Source: Muscardinus avellanarius (lineage: Eukaryota > Chordata > Mammalia > Rodentia > Gliridae). Taken from it: a stretch of DNA of 64,000 nucleotides. The stretch is from assembly GCA_963383645.1 (NCBI GenBank), contig OY726566.1:97659643-97723642 (forward strand). The letters are read 5' to 3'. Below the pieces are notes generated by a model. It was not told the origin of the DNA. It worked only from the letters and a program-made list of their open reading frames with translations, and searched no databases. Made by a program: the position numbers and the translations under genes. Shown piece after piece: positions 10,008 to 20,449 of this stretch; the stretch's first letter is position 1, and every line of letters begins with the position of its first letter.

Positions 10008-10095
10008 GTTTTTGCAGTGGTGGGAATTAAACTCAAAGCCTCACACGTGCTAGGCAAGTCCTCTACTACTGAGCTATATCCCTTGCCAGGAATTC
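10008..10095 (-). mobile_element. ID SINE monomer
   Basis: Reverse complement of a free ID element; the minus strand reads from 'tggcaagggatatagctcag' to the tail. Confidence 0.7.
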
Positions 10096-10301
10096 TAGCT
10101 TCTATGACTCACTTTGGGGTAGAGAGGAGAGTGAAGAAGGTTGAAGAGACCAAAGCACCTTCTTTGGGGTGTCTGAGTCCTGAAAAACACTTATGTAGCC
10201 TTACTTATATTTGGCTACTATTAGTTTTTATCTTGTTTTGTTTTTTCATGTAAAATCTGTTATCCCTTACTCCATACTTGCTATTCAAAATGAGCACTCT
10301 A

Positions 10302-10530
10302 GCCCAGCATGGTGGCAGGTATCTGTAATACCAGTACTTGGGAGGCTGAGACAGATTCACAGGTTCAAGGCCAGCCTTGACCACTTAGCAAGACTCGTAG
10401 TAATTTAGTGACACCTTGTTTCAAAATAAAATAGGTTTGAGAGTGTATCTTGGAGGTAGAAGGCCTTTAGGTTCAATCCCCAGTCACACACACAGGAATA
10501 CACTCCAGAGTTAAAAAAAAAAAAAAAAAA
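10302..10530 (+). mobile_element. SINE, old class
   Basis: Diverged dimer from 'gcccagcatggtggcaggta' to 'ggttcaatccccagtcacac', ending in short CA and a pure A run. Confidence 0.8.
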
Positions 10531-11691
10531 AAGGCCACTGCTAATGTCTGTCTATTCTTGGAAAATTGAACTAGTTTTATGAGTCCTAGGGACATCTACA
10601 ACCCAAAATAATCCCACCATGAGTAACAGCCATCTTCCAGGACCTGGAGAGGACCCAGCTCAGTCAGTCCAAATACCATGGTTTGCATTATAAAGAAGGT
10701 TGTGGAAAGTCAATAGGACTGCAAGCAGCTCCTCTCTCCCCACCCCATCCCTAAGTAGTGGCAACAATGATCCACAAAGAAACAACTTACATTTGAGAAC
10801 TATACTGAGGCAGGAGCCCAGCTATGTCTTTGAAGATGACTCTTTGCTTTTAAAAGCCTAGGGACAAGATGAAAAAAACATAAAACTTTCTTCACAGTCC
10901 CCACCCCAGGAGAATAAAGCAGGGCCTCTCCCCATAGATAAGACTGTAAGATAAGGCAGCTAAATCTGGCAAGATGGCATCACCCAGTCTCAACCACATG
11001 GAGCCCAAGATGGTACCACCGAGTACCAGGCACAAGGAGGCTAATACAGGAAATCTAGCTCAGGAAGCAGAAATGAAACCTGACCCAAGCCCCCTGTGTT
11101 GGTGGCCCTGCCTGTTATGGATCCAATCAAGACCTGTCTTTCTGGGGCTCTATAATCTGCATGATGATACCATTTGGGGCTCAGATCCAGAGCCAGTGAA
11201 TGAAGAGATCTGCTTTGTCTTACTCCGGTCTCAGTCTCTTGTTCTCCAGGGAACAAGCCTCCTGTAATGGTACCTCTGTCAATAATTCTCTTCCTGGAGA
11301 CTGAATGTCCCCCAAAGACACTACTTTACAAAATTAATTGAAATTTCAAAACCGTATCCCTTTCAGTGGGTTGGAGCTTTTTATGTTTGTATTTTGTATT
11401 CTCCATCATTGTATGGAGAAGAAGAGTGACAGAAAAACATAGAATGTGTATGTGTTCTTGTTTTAAGACCCTGAGTGCAAAGACTTCATAATATTCTGCA
11501 GTTCACAGTTCACTATCATCATAAATCCATGAATGGCTTTTTTTTCTTCTATTCAATTACAAAAATTTTTTTTTAATTTTTTTAGATTTAAACTCAACTC
11601 CCAGTCCTCTCTTTCTTCCCATCTTAGTAAGTTTGATAATGTTCTTACATGGAAATGTGTTATAAACTGAGCCCTCTACTTTCTAACATGT
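10531..11691. other. No recognised feature
   Basis: About 1.1 kb without an assignable element. Around 10960-11280 the base composition and an Alu-less, CCAAG/TATA-like mix recall LTR sequence, but no boundaries or duplications were found. The longest frame (10974-11267, 97 codons) has no recognised domain. Confidence 0.4.
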
Positions 11692-12531
11692 TCCTTTTTT
11701 AAACTTTTTTATTGGTGTATTGTAGTCATATATCTTAATGGGCGTACAAGAAGGTAGAGGCATACGTGCACTCATCATTCATTTAGCCCTTCCCCGATTC
11801 CCACTTCATCCCCCACCCCTTGCTTCTCATGTCTGGCTTAGTGATTGACTTTGATACGTTTGTGAATGAACATCATTTACATTAGGGAATTTCCCTCCCC
11901 CTCCATCCCTGTCATTTAGGTCGCCTCATTTGCTCATCTGTGATTTCTCCTTCTTTGTCTAGAGTCCCTCCTATGAACATTTTTCTCCCTAGCTTCTGCA
12001 TATTAGGGAGAACATCCAATTTCATTTTTTGTGTGTGTGACTGACTACTTTCACTTACCATAATATTCTCCAGTTCCATCCATTTCCTTGTAAATGATGT
12101 AATTTTGTTCTTTAAGGTTGAGTAAAATTCCATTGTGTACATATCCCATAGTTTTGTAATCCATTCATCTGTTGATGGACATCTTGGCTGGTTCCATAGT
12201 TTGGCAGTTATGAATTGTGCAGCTGTGAACATAGATATGTGTGCATTAGTTTGGCTGTTTGGTTTTCATTCTTTTGGAGAGATACCCAGGAGTGGTATTG
12301 CTGAATCATATGATAGGTTCATTTGCATTCATTTGAGTACCCTCCATACTTTTTTTCCAAAGTGGTTGCATTAATTTGCAGTTACATCAACAATGTATTA
12401 GAATTTTCACTTCTCCACATCCTTGTCAGCATCTGTTATTGTTTGTGTTTTTAATGACTACCATTCTAGTTGAAATTAGGTGAAATCTCAGGGTAGTTTT
12501 TATTTGCATCTCTCTGATTGCTAATGATGTT
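11692..12531 (-). mobile_element. L1 3-prime part (ORF2 C-terminus and 3-prime UTR)
   Basis: Minus-strand LINE-1. The L1 terminus ('ttattggtgtattgtag' on the plus strand) and polypyrimidine complement of the G-rich 3-prime UTR are followed by ORF2 C-terminal coding. A frame at 11912-12232 contains the characteristic YTMEFYS and KWMELE motifs near the ORF2 end. Frameshifts and stops elsewhere show that it is dead. It joins the next feature, which runs in the opposite direction. Confidence 0.85.
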
Positions 12532-12533
12532 AA

Positions 12534-13035
12534 AAAATCAGAAGCTTTCCTGTATGCCAACTATAAATCCACTGAAAAATCCAGAAAACACTTCCACTCA
12601 GGATATCCCACAAAAAAAATAATAAAATGCCTAGAAATAAGCCTAATCGAGGAGGTAAAAGACCTCTACAAAGAAAATGAATTGTAACAACTTCAGTTTT
12701 GTTTTCTGAGGCTGCATTTTTAAGTTAAAGAAAAATATATTTTTGTTAGAATTTTTATGAAAAACTAAAATATATTCTTGTCCCAAAAATTATAAAACAT
12801 TTTAAAAAAGAAATCAAAGAAGACCTTAAAAGATGGAAATATCTTCCATGTTCTTGGATAGGCAGACTAAATATCATCAGAATGGCCATTCTTCCAAAAG
12901 TGATCTACAGATTAAATGCAATACCCATTAAATTACCAAGGCCATTCCTCACAGACATAAAAAAAAATTAGTCTTTAAATTCATCTGGAACAACAAAAAA
13001 TCCAGAACAGCCAAAGTAATTGTCAGCATTCAGAA
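12534..13035 (+). mobile_element. L1 ORF2 segment, inverted relative to its 3-prime part
   Basis: Plus-strand ORF2 sequence from the region after the reverse transcriptase, containing the family pattern [18 protein letters not shown] (about 12856-12910). A foreign AT-rich stretch of about 95 bp (12690-12785) interrupts it. Position and polarity fit a 5-prime-inverted L1 made by twin priming, with the ORF2 part between the two pieces deleted. Confidence 0.75.
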
Positions 13036-13274
13036 CCGTGCAGGAAACAAGTTCCTTTTCTACTACCACATGAGAGTCTTTTATAAACCCAAGCCCTTCT
13101 GCTACTCAAATAAGGTGAGCCTTCTAGAGGAAAGTTTATCCCAAAAGCAGTCAGAATTACTAAAACAATTGGAAATAAGTAGGAGTGGTGATGCTCTGCT
13201 TACTCTAAGAAAGGGCTTGCTCTGTGTAGCGATTCCCAGTAGAATGGCTAAGCCATCAGGAACAAACACAAGCA
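13036..13274. other. No recognised feature
   Basis: Unassigned. Two overlapping short frames only. Confidence 0.4.
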
Positions 13275-13316
13275 CAGCATTCAGCAAATATTTATTGAGC
13301 CCTTGCTTTGTGTAGC
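13275..13316 (+). mobile_element. L2/MIR-like 3-prime end fragment
   Basis: 'cagcaaatatttattgagcc' followed by 'cttgctttgtgtag' is the hallmark of an L2-type CORE-SINE/LINE2 terminus. Confidence 0.5.
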
Positions 13317-13349
13317 TGTGACCAGGCCTAGCAACCAGTCACAATTCTT

Positions 13350-13545
13350 TGTTGCAATTCATGCTCTGCCACCTACTAGCTGCAAAGATTTGTGCAAATC
13401 ACCTAAATCCAGGATCCAAAGTCTTTGTTTGCAAAGGAAGAAAATCAAACCTACCCTACCTACTTGGAAAGATTGTCTTAAGAATAAAATGAATTGGGTC
13501 TACAGAAAATCACATTGAAGATCTAAAACACCATAAAATAAAGGA
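13350..13545 (+). mobile_element. MIR element
   Basis: Core 'ctctgccacctactagctg' is followed by a diverged 'gcaaatcacctaaatcc', 'aggaagaaaatcaaacctac' and 'aagaataaaatgaa'. This is the order found in MIR: TAGCTG, CTTAACCTC, AAAATGGGGATAATA, GGATTAAATGA. It is an ancient mammalian tRNA-SINE. Confidence 0.75.
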
Positions 13546-13593
13546 TCAATGCTATTATCTTTTTATATTTTACCCAAAGAGATAAAGAGATAG

Positions 13594-14030
13594 AGCCAGG
13601 CATGGTTTCACACGCTTGTAATCCCAGCATTCAGGAGGCTGAGACAAGATGATCGCGGTTCGGGGACAGCTACTTAGTGAGGTCCTTTGTAATTCAGTGA
13701 GACCCTGTTTCAAAATAAAGAATAAAAAATAGGCCGGGCATGGTGGTGTATGCTTTAATCCCAGCATCTGGGAGGCTGAGACCAGAGGATCGCAGTTCGC
13801 AAACAGCCTCAGTTACTTAGTGAGGCCCTCCGCAACTTAGTGAGACCCTGTTTCAAAGTGAAGAATAAAAAATAGGGGAGGGGGTGCAGCTTGGAGATCC
13901 AATGCTCCTGGGTTCCATCCCCAGACCTGCAGGAAAAAATAAATAAATAAATAAGGCTGGGAGTATGGCTTGGAGGTAGAATGCCCCTGAGTTCCATCCC
14001 CAATACTGCAAAAAAGAAAAAAAAAAGAAA
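13594..14030 (+). mobile_element. Three SINE units, old class, in tandem
   Basis: Left monomer at 13594-13733, a full dimer at 13734-13935, then an ID-type right monomer at 13955-14013, all on the plus strand. The array looks like insertion of one dimer into the linker of another: left half, complete dimer, right half. A clear duplication around the break (aaagaataaaaaatag-like on both sides) supports that. Confidence 0.75.
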
Positions 14031-14120
14031 AAGGAAAAAGAAAAAAGGAAAGAAAAGGAAAGGAAAGGAAAGGAAAGGAAAGGAAAGGAAAGGAAAGGAA
14101 AGAAGAGGAAAGAAAAGAAA
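14031..14120. repeat. (GGAAA)n tract
   Basis: Purine pentamer repeat at the tail of the preceding SINE. Confidence 0.9.
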
Positions 14121-14245
14121 TAGAGCAGATGTCAGGTGAGCCAGGTGAGAAGAGGGAGGACTTGCTGAGGGCCTCCGCCTTGCTCTGCATTCCTCTTGCT
14201 GGGGTCAAGCTTGTGAGAACCCAGTAATAAAACACTTGTGAGGAG

Positions 14246-14312
14246 CCAGGATGTGGCTCAGTGGTAGAGTACATGCCTGGAATGTGTAAGGCCATGGGTT
14301 CAGTCCCCAGGG

Positions 14313-14317
<5 letters not shown>
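14246..14317 (+). mobile_element. ID SINE monomer
   Basis: Free ID element ('aggatgtggctcagtggtag' through 'gttcagtccccagggctgc') retaining a tRNA-like A box and B box. Its tail is a (CA)n repeat. Confidence 0.85.

Positions 14318-14361
<44 letters not shown>
14318..14361. repeat. (CA)n microsatellite
   Basis: About 22 CA units forming the tail of the ID element. Confidence 0.95.
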
Positions 14362-14364
<3 letters not shown>

Positions 14365-14711
14365 TTAAGGAACTGAAGACCCTGGTAGAACTGTCACACT
14401 TTCAACCTTGACTGTTGACTGAAAAAGTAAATAAAGCCAGAGGACAACGGGAACAGAGGCCACCCCACAGCTCCTCTCTGCCCTAGTGTGGGGATCCCAT
14501 TCCCAGATCTGAGGGCAGGGAAAAAACCTACAGAGCGATGTCCTGTTGAGTACCGACCCAGGGCCAGCACATTCGCCACTGTGAACGGTATGAAGCAAAC
14601 GTGTGCAGTGGTATCAGGCAGCTCCTGAGATGTGAGGATAGGGGAGATGGGGTCAAGACCTACAGCACCCGAGGAAAGAAGTTAAACACCCATTCACTTA
14701 TTTACTTATTT
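14362..14711. other. No recognised feature
   Basis: Moderately GC-rich unassigned sequence without a supported coding frame. Confidence 0.4.
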
Positions 14712-14915
14712 AGCCAGGTGAGGTGGTGCACGGTTGTAATCCCAGCGCTTGGGAACCTGAGACAGGAGGATCGCACAGGTTTGAAGCCAGCCTCAGCTAC
14801 TTGGAGAGGCTCTCAGCAATTCAGTGAGACTCTGCTTCTAAACAAATTATAAAATAGGGCTGAGAGTATAGCCCAGAGGTAGAAAAGCCCCTGGGTTCCA
14901 TTCCCAGTACCACAA

Positions 14916-14950
<35 letters not shown>

Positions 14951-14951
14951 A
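14712..14951 (+). mobile_element. SINE, intermediate class, with (AAAT)n tail
   Basis: Dimer with 'tgcttctaaacaaattataa' linker and 'gtatagcccagaggtagaaa', tail (AAAT)n at 14917-14951. Confidence 0.85.
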
Positions 14952-14964
14952 ATATATACTTATT

Positions 14965-15160
14965 TATTTGCTTATTTGTAGCACTGGGGATTGAACTCAG
15001 GAGTGTTCTATCTCTGAGCTATACCTGCAGCCCTATTTTATTTTATTATTTTATTTTAATTTATTTTATTTCATTTTATTTATTTATTTATTCATTCACT
15101 GTGATACTGGAGATGGAACCCAGAAACATTCTACTTATGAGCTTCACCTCGAGGCCCCTC
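14965..15160 (-). mobile_element. Two SINE right-monomer fragments around (TTTTA)n
   Basis: Minus-strand ID halves at about 14977-15037 and 15098-15160, separated by (TTTTA)n/(TTTA)n. Both lack the left monomer. Confidence 0.65.
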
Positions 15161-15474
15161 CTAGCACCCGTAAGCAGACCCCTGACCCCTGACCCCTGAA
15201 CAGAACCAAACTGGGCATGCAAGGAGATGAGGGCATGCCCTACATGCTGGCTGGCATGAACAAAAATGCCCTTAAGGCAGCCAATTCTGACTAAAGGAAA
15301 TCACTCAAGGGCGGAGCAGATTCCTGCCCTCTTCCTTCCCACACTGTCCTCAAACTATGACTGAATATGCCCACATGGACCCTGAACCCACCGTGGGGCA
15401 CCCCTTCCTTCACCAAAATTTTATTATCCACTGAGCTACAGACATTCAGGGGGGAGGGGGGGGAATCTCCAAAG

Positions 15475-16140
15475 ACTTGAGGAAAGGCCCCAACGCCCCT
15501 GAGAGAGCTCCTGACTGCCCTCTTTGAGGTCTTTAACAACTTAAGAGGAAGAACAAAGATACAGAAGGAAAGACACCTTCATTTAAAATCTCAGACACTT
15601 GTCTCCACAGCCCAAAAGTCCCAGTCAGATCCCAGAAATCCCCCTACCCCTGGCACTTGCTTCCCTGACAGTACTCCTGATCCCTGGGCCAATGCTTGTC
15701 CTAACCAAGTATTGGAATTGTAGCCAGTGGGGCCATTGGAAATGGATTTCCCCAGCAGGGACGCCCTCCCTGCTCAAACACATTCCAAGAACCCCTAGGG
15801 ACAAACTCTTCCCGTTGTTAGCCCTCCCCATAGATGACTGACACTGGCCGGGATCCTCCGTCCCCACTACCAACGAGTCCTCAACCCCCAGGGTAATCAG
15901 GATGAGACCTGGTAAGACTTTGCTTTCTTTTGGATACTGGGGCAAGCCTGTCTGTCTTCACTGAATAACAAAGAAAACTTCTCCCTCCTCAGTCTCTGTT
16001 GTGGGCATGAACTATATCCAGGAGCACCCCAAACAAATTCCTCCCTCTATTCTGCACTTTTTGGGAGACTACCCTTATTCATACTTTCCTGGTTATACCC
16101 CACTGCCTTTTTCCCCTTTGGGGAAGGGATTTAGTTCATA
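15475..16140 (+). pseudogene. ERV gag (NC) and protease remnant
   Basis: A capsid C-terminal tail rich in E, R and K lies near 15510-15590. A single nucleocapsid zinc knuckle is at 15710-15751, where the first cysteine reads Tyr and the last reads Ser, so metal binding is lost. The retropepsin active-site tetrad D-T-G-A is intact at 15933-15944 but a stop follows within a dozen codons. A G-R-D-L motif near 16120-16135 marks the protease C-terminus, as in gammaretroviruses. Confidence 0.75.
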
Positions 16141-16254
16141 AATTGCAAGCAATATGGTTGAAATACCTTTAAAATGGCCACTTTCATTTGTTGTGATGCC
16201 GGACCTTAACCCAGATGTCCCCATCCCACAACTGTGGGCTCTTCTAGAGAAGGA

Positions 16255-16990
16255 AGTTAAACCCCAAATCTGGAACATGGATTCTCCAGTCATAGGAGAC
16301 CATCATTCTCTAATTAAAATTTCATTGAAGGATCCTTCTCACCAAGTAACTGTTCCTCAATACCCACTTAGCTCTCAGGAACTTTGGGGCCTACAACCCA
16401 TCATTTCTCACCCATGATCAGCAAATATCCACATACTCACTACATAATCCCTCTGTGCTCCCCATTAACAGGCCAGACGTACCCTACTGCCTTGTTCAAT
16501 ATCTATGACAAATAAATGCAAAGGTCCTCTCTGCCCACTCTGTAGTCCCTAACCCTTACACGCTTCCATCCCAAATCTCTCCAGGCACTCAATTTTTCTT
16601 GGTCTTGGATCTCAGAGATGCCTCTTTTATTTATTTATTTTTTTTTAACCATTTCTATCCATCCCTCAACTCAAAACCTCTTTGTCTTTACCTGCACCAA
16701 CCCTGACACTGGAGAGTCCTCACAACTCACATGGACAGTCTTACCCCAGGGGTTCAGAGACAGCCCTCATGTTTTCGCCCAGGTCCTTCAGATATATCTT
16801 CCCTGCCTTGAACTTTCCTTTAGAACAGTCCTTCAGGAGACAGATGACCTCTTACTCTGCAGCCCTACTCAGTTTCCTGCATTCCAAGCTGCTAAATTCC
16901 TCCATTCCTTGCTGATGGAGGATACAGATTATCTAGGAAAAAGGACAAGATTCCTATCTGGAACTGCTTGACACCCTCAATCTCCTGAGA
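16255..16990 (+). pseudogene. ERV reverse transcriptase remnant
   Basis: The start of RT is recognisable (16262-16410), then a frame break. Motif A with its aspartate (LDLRDA) lies at about 16603-16620. The L-P-Q-G-F-R-D-S-P-H block is at 16741-16770. At the catalytic site (16837-16848) the two aspartates remain but the preceding Tyr-x pair reads Glu-Thr. A low-complexity T-rich insertion at about 16625-16650 interrupts the palm. It cannot encode a working enzyme. Confidence 0.8.
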
Positions 16991-17470
16991 GATTCTAGTT
17001 TCCTAGAAGAGTGCTGTCCAAGAAAATCCCTCACCTGGTACAAAGAGGGCCCTCACACCTTTCCCAGGCTCACAGGACACTTCTGGATTTGGATTTCCAG
17101 TTCCACATTCATTGCACCACCCCTATATGAAGCAGGCAAGGAAGATTTATCCAACCTGATCTCCACCTCAGACCTCTTCTCTTACCAACACACCACCCCC
17201 GACTCCTGCTAGGGCTGGACCCCAGCACTAAAGCAAGCCCCAGCCTTGGCTCCACCTAACCCCCCAAAGCCCTTCCATCTGTACGTCCACAGCTCCCAGC
17301 ACCAAGCCCTTGGCCCCTTGGACAACAGCAGATGATTCCCTTCAACCTGTGTTGCACACCAGACCTAATTTACAAAAGTTGGCCCCTCTGCCTCCACATC
17401 TTGGCCACTGCTTCACTACTGACTGCTAAGGCACAAAGCTCTCCTCTCCTTTTACAGCCTGCTTAGGGTC
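16991..17470 (+). pseudogene. ERV RT thumb / RNase H entry remnant
   Basis: Scattered in-frame blocks recall the gammaretroviral connection domain: an A-P-A-L stretch and F-H-L-Y-V near 17230-17290, and a 'W-P-L-C-L...L-A-T-A' block at about 17380-17415. Stops separate all blocks. Confidence 0.6.
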
Positions 17471-17849
17471 TTTTAGACCCATGCCCTGCCACCTGCTTGG
17501 CCACAAAGCTCTTAGTTCTAGCTCTCCTGCCTGCTCCTGCATGCAGACTCTATACTGCACCCTTCATCAACCTTCAATCTCTTTTTCCAGATGTGCTCCC
17601 ATCAACCCAATCAAGATTCCACACAAAGCCACCCCTAAAACCTCACCCTCTTTCTCTTCCAGATGCATAGGAATATTCCATCTCTGTATCAACATATCCC
17701 AGAGAAAGATACAAACCTATGACCTTGCATAGAACTTGCAAGAACTCTATAGGTTCTCCCCAACGATAACTTCCTGACCTCACTGCAGATCAGCAGTGAT
17801 GCTCCTCCTGGAAGCAGTGGACACCCCCTCCGACTTCTCTAGTCTTCTA

Positions 17850-18895
17850 CAAGAGCTATGGCTTCAAGGAGCCCATCAGGACTTCACTCCCATCCAAATC
17901 CTTTTTTTCTCCTTCTGTTCCCTCCTGTTGCTGTTCCCCAGCACATGCCTCACTATTTAAATTCTACCGTGACCCTTGCCGCCTCTCTCCTTCACTCCCA
18001 TAATGCATCCATTCAGCCCCTTGCTGGGTTTGCCTTTCTCTATCACAAATACCTTCTGTGGCCATCCCAACCCCATCACACAACTGGGTCAAGGCAGCAG
18101 TGGGACTCCACTTTAAGTAAAGACCCTATGCAGAAGCTTTCATGGTAGGCTCCCAGCTTCACAGTTTAAGATCTGACCTGTCTAAACTAGCCCCTCCACA
18201 GAAGGTTACTCCAGGACCCAGTCAAGCACAACTCTCTGTGGCTTTCCAAAGCTCCTCTTTGCATTTCTAGACAATCCTTTCCTGGTTCGTCATCCATTGG
18301 ATCTTTACCACCCTCCAGTTGCAAATCCACTATCAAAATTTCTCACCAGGCAACTAGGACACAAAGTCACTTCCGGCAACACTATCTTGCTTCCAGCCTC
18401 CTACCTTCTCGGGCAATATGTCCACTCCAGGGTCCTTATATTGTCAGGGCAGAGGCAGACGTCCACTAATCAACTTCTTTGGATACGGACCAGCAGACAG
18501 CACTAACACTTGTCAATGGGTTTCCACAGGTAACAGCTCTGTCAGGTTGTTTCTTGACACTAAGAAACTTAGACTTACCTCAGAAATTCCCTTTATACCT
18601 GCCAACAACACTGTATCCCCTATCACTATTGCGGCTTTAGGTTACACCATAAATGTTTGGAGTAAAGCGAAAACCTCACACACACCCCCTGCAGGTCAGC
18701 TCGTTACGTCCTTTGACCTAATGCCATGCTTATAAGGAAGGAACCTCTTGGGTCTGTGGACAATCTGCTTTCCTCTCTTCCCACCAATTGGACAGGAACC
18801 TTTTGGGTCTGTGGACAATCTGCTTTCCTCTCTTCCCACCAATTGGACAGGCACTTGCACCTAGGCATTCCTCTTCCCCTCTGTTAGCCTGGCCT
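17850..18895 (+). pseudogene. ERV envelope surface (SU) remnant
   Basis: Frames at 17858-18148, 18297-18506 and 18418-18735 carry SU-like sequence rich in Pro, Ser and Cys. The SU C-terminal block with W-V-C-G and N-W-T-G is recognisable and present twice because of a 55 bp tandem duplication (18741-18850), which shifts the frame. The remnant is non-functional. Confidence 0.65.
18741..18850 (+). repeat. 55 bp tandem duplication inside env
   Basis: 18741-18795 and 18796-18850 are nearly identical (differences near the start of the unit). Fifty-five is not a multiple of three, so the second copy is out of frame. Confidence 0.9.
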
Positions 18896-18899
18896 CATG

Positions 18900-19450
18900 A
18901 GATACTCTGAACTCCACTCTTACACGTCCTGGAGCACGGGAAAAACATGTTGCACTGTTTGTCCCTCTGTTGGCCACCCTAGGAGTCCTTGCAGGTGGAG
19001 CTGGGATAGGGGGAATTGGAGTCTCTGTGGCAGAGTCCACCTGTCTCTCCAAGGAATTGTCAGAAGGCATCAAAGAGATGACTGACCAACTACTCAAAAC
19101 TCCGGGACAAGGCTGATTTTCTAGCTAATGTTTTGCAAAACCACCGAGGACTAGACCTCCTCACGGCAGCTCAGGGCGGAATCTGTGCCCTTCTCCAAGA
19201 ACAGTGCTGTTTCTTAAACAAGTCTGGATTAGTTAGAGATGGGGCCAACTAGGCTGAAAAAGCAGGCTGAAAGACTGCTTAGAGAATCTGGGGGGGTTTG
19301 CTTTCTCCCCACTCTTCACACGGCTTGCTCCCTTTATTGCCCCCTTCATCCTTATTATCCTGGGATGTCTATTCTTTCCTTGTTTAATTAATCTCTTTCA
19401 AAAATGTATCAGTGATAGTATGCATGTAATCTCTAAAGCAACCACCTGAG
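18900..19450 (+). pseudogene. ERV envelope transmembrane (TM) remnant
   Basis: A Gly/Ala/Val-rich fusion-peptide-like stretch (about 18965-19030) is followed by the conserved heptad/immunosuppressive-type region, and an intact C-x6-C-C motif at 19184-19210. A stop follows at about 19249. Further on, a hydrophobic membrane span (about 19320-19400) and a short tail are in another frame. The C-x6-C-C motif is typical of gamma-type Env proteins. The gene is broken. Confidence 0.8.
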
Positions 19451-19832
19451 AACATCTGGCAATGGTTCCCTTGCTCCAAACCTTTCAGGACTCAAATTCT
19501 GCTCACAGCTTCCAGGTCAGCTGGAGGTATCCAGAAGACATCACCATCAGTTTTCCCTATCTAACTATATAGCCTAGACTGATGGAGCAGGAACTGCAGC
19601 CATTTTGGGACTGAGCAGCCATTTTAAGAGACCAACAGTGTTAAAATTCTGTTTATTACTTATTTTGTTCCTCTTTCCTAATCTGACCAAGCAGCTAATG
19701 ACAAACTGCAATTCTCAACTCCTCCTTACACAGGATTAAGTAAAAATAAAAATTAAAAAACACTGTTGCATTGGTTTATCTGTATATAAATAGTAGAACA
19801 AACATTTATCATTCATATTAAAAAATTAAAAA

Positions 19833-20026
19833 GCCAGTCAGGTGTGGTGGCGCACACTTGTAATCTCAGCATTTGGGAGGCTGAGACAGGAGGATCATGG
19901 TTCGAGGACAGCCTCAGCCTCTTAGTGAGGCCCTTTGCAACTCAGTGAGACCCTGTTTCAAAATAAAGAATAAAAAATAGGTCTGGAGGTGTAGCTCAGA
20001 GGTAAAATACCCCTGGGTTCCATTTG

Positions 20027-20031
<5 letters not shown>
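19833..20031 (+). mobile_element. SINE, old class
   Basis: Well-preserved dimer ('caggtgtggtggcgcacact' to 'gggttccatttggtaac') with a (CA)n tail. Confidence 0.88.

Positions 20032-20070
<39 letters not shown>
20032..20070. repeat. (CA)n microsatellite
   Basis: About 19 CA units at the tail of the preceding SINE. Confidence 0.95.
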
Positions 20071-20072
<2 letters not shown>

Positions 20073-20074
20073 GT

Positions 20075-20300
20075 CAGACATGTTGGTACACACCCATAAT
20101 TCCAGTATTTGGAAGGCTGAAATGGGAGGACTGTAGATTAGTGTCAGACTCAGCAATTTAGTAAGGTTCCTTGCAATTTAGTGGGACCTTAATTTTAAAA
20201 ATAAAAAAAATTAAATTAAATAAGGCTGGGGGTGTGAATCAGAGGTAGAACACCACTGAGTCCAGTCCCCAGTACAACAAACAAACAAACAAATAAATAA
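20075..20300 (+). mobile_element. SINE, old class, diverged
   Basis: Dimer from 'gacatgttggtacacaccca' to 'gtccagtccccagtacaaca' with an (AAAC)n/(AAAT)n tail. Confidence 0.8.
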
Positions 20301-20449
20301 AAATGATCTGAGCCAGGCATGATGGCACACACTTGTAATCTCAGAATTTGGGAGGCTGATACAGGAGGATTGCAGTTCTAGGACAGCCTCAGCTACTTAG
20401 TGAAGCCCTTTGAAATTCAGTGAGACCCTGTTTCAAAATAAAGAATAAG

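Larger units (their letters stand above)
15165..19740 (+). mobile_element. Decayed class I (gammaretrovirus-like) provirus
   Basis: Collinear gag end, protease, reverse transcriptase, RNase H connection and envelope remnants lie on the plus strand, with many stops and frameshifts. Integrase coding was not recognised and there is too little room for it between 17.5 and 17.85 kb. No LTR was identified at either end. Extent is judged by content only. This is an old, dead genomic copy. Confidence 0.8.

Noticed and set aside
10974..11267. 97-codon frame in a repeat-poor stretch
   Set aside because: An opposite-strand frame of 71 codons overlaps it, no domain or signal is visible, and there is no splice or promoter support.
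12135..12374. Open frame opposite the L1 ORF2 C-terminus as a gene
   Set aside because: It is the antisense of recognisable ORF2 coding.
14246..14317. tRNA gene (A box and B box present)
   Set aside because: It is an ID SINE derived from a tRNA. It has no intact cloverleaf and has a repeat tail. The same holds for 52210-52292 and the right monomers of all dimeric SINEs.
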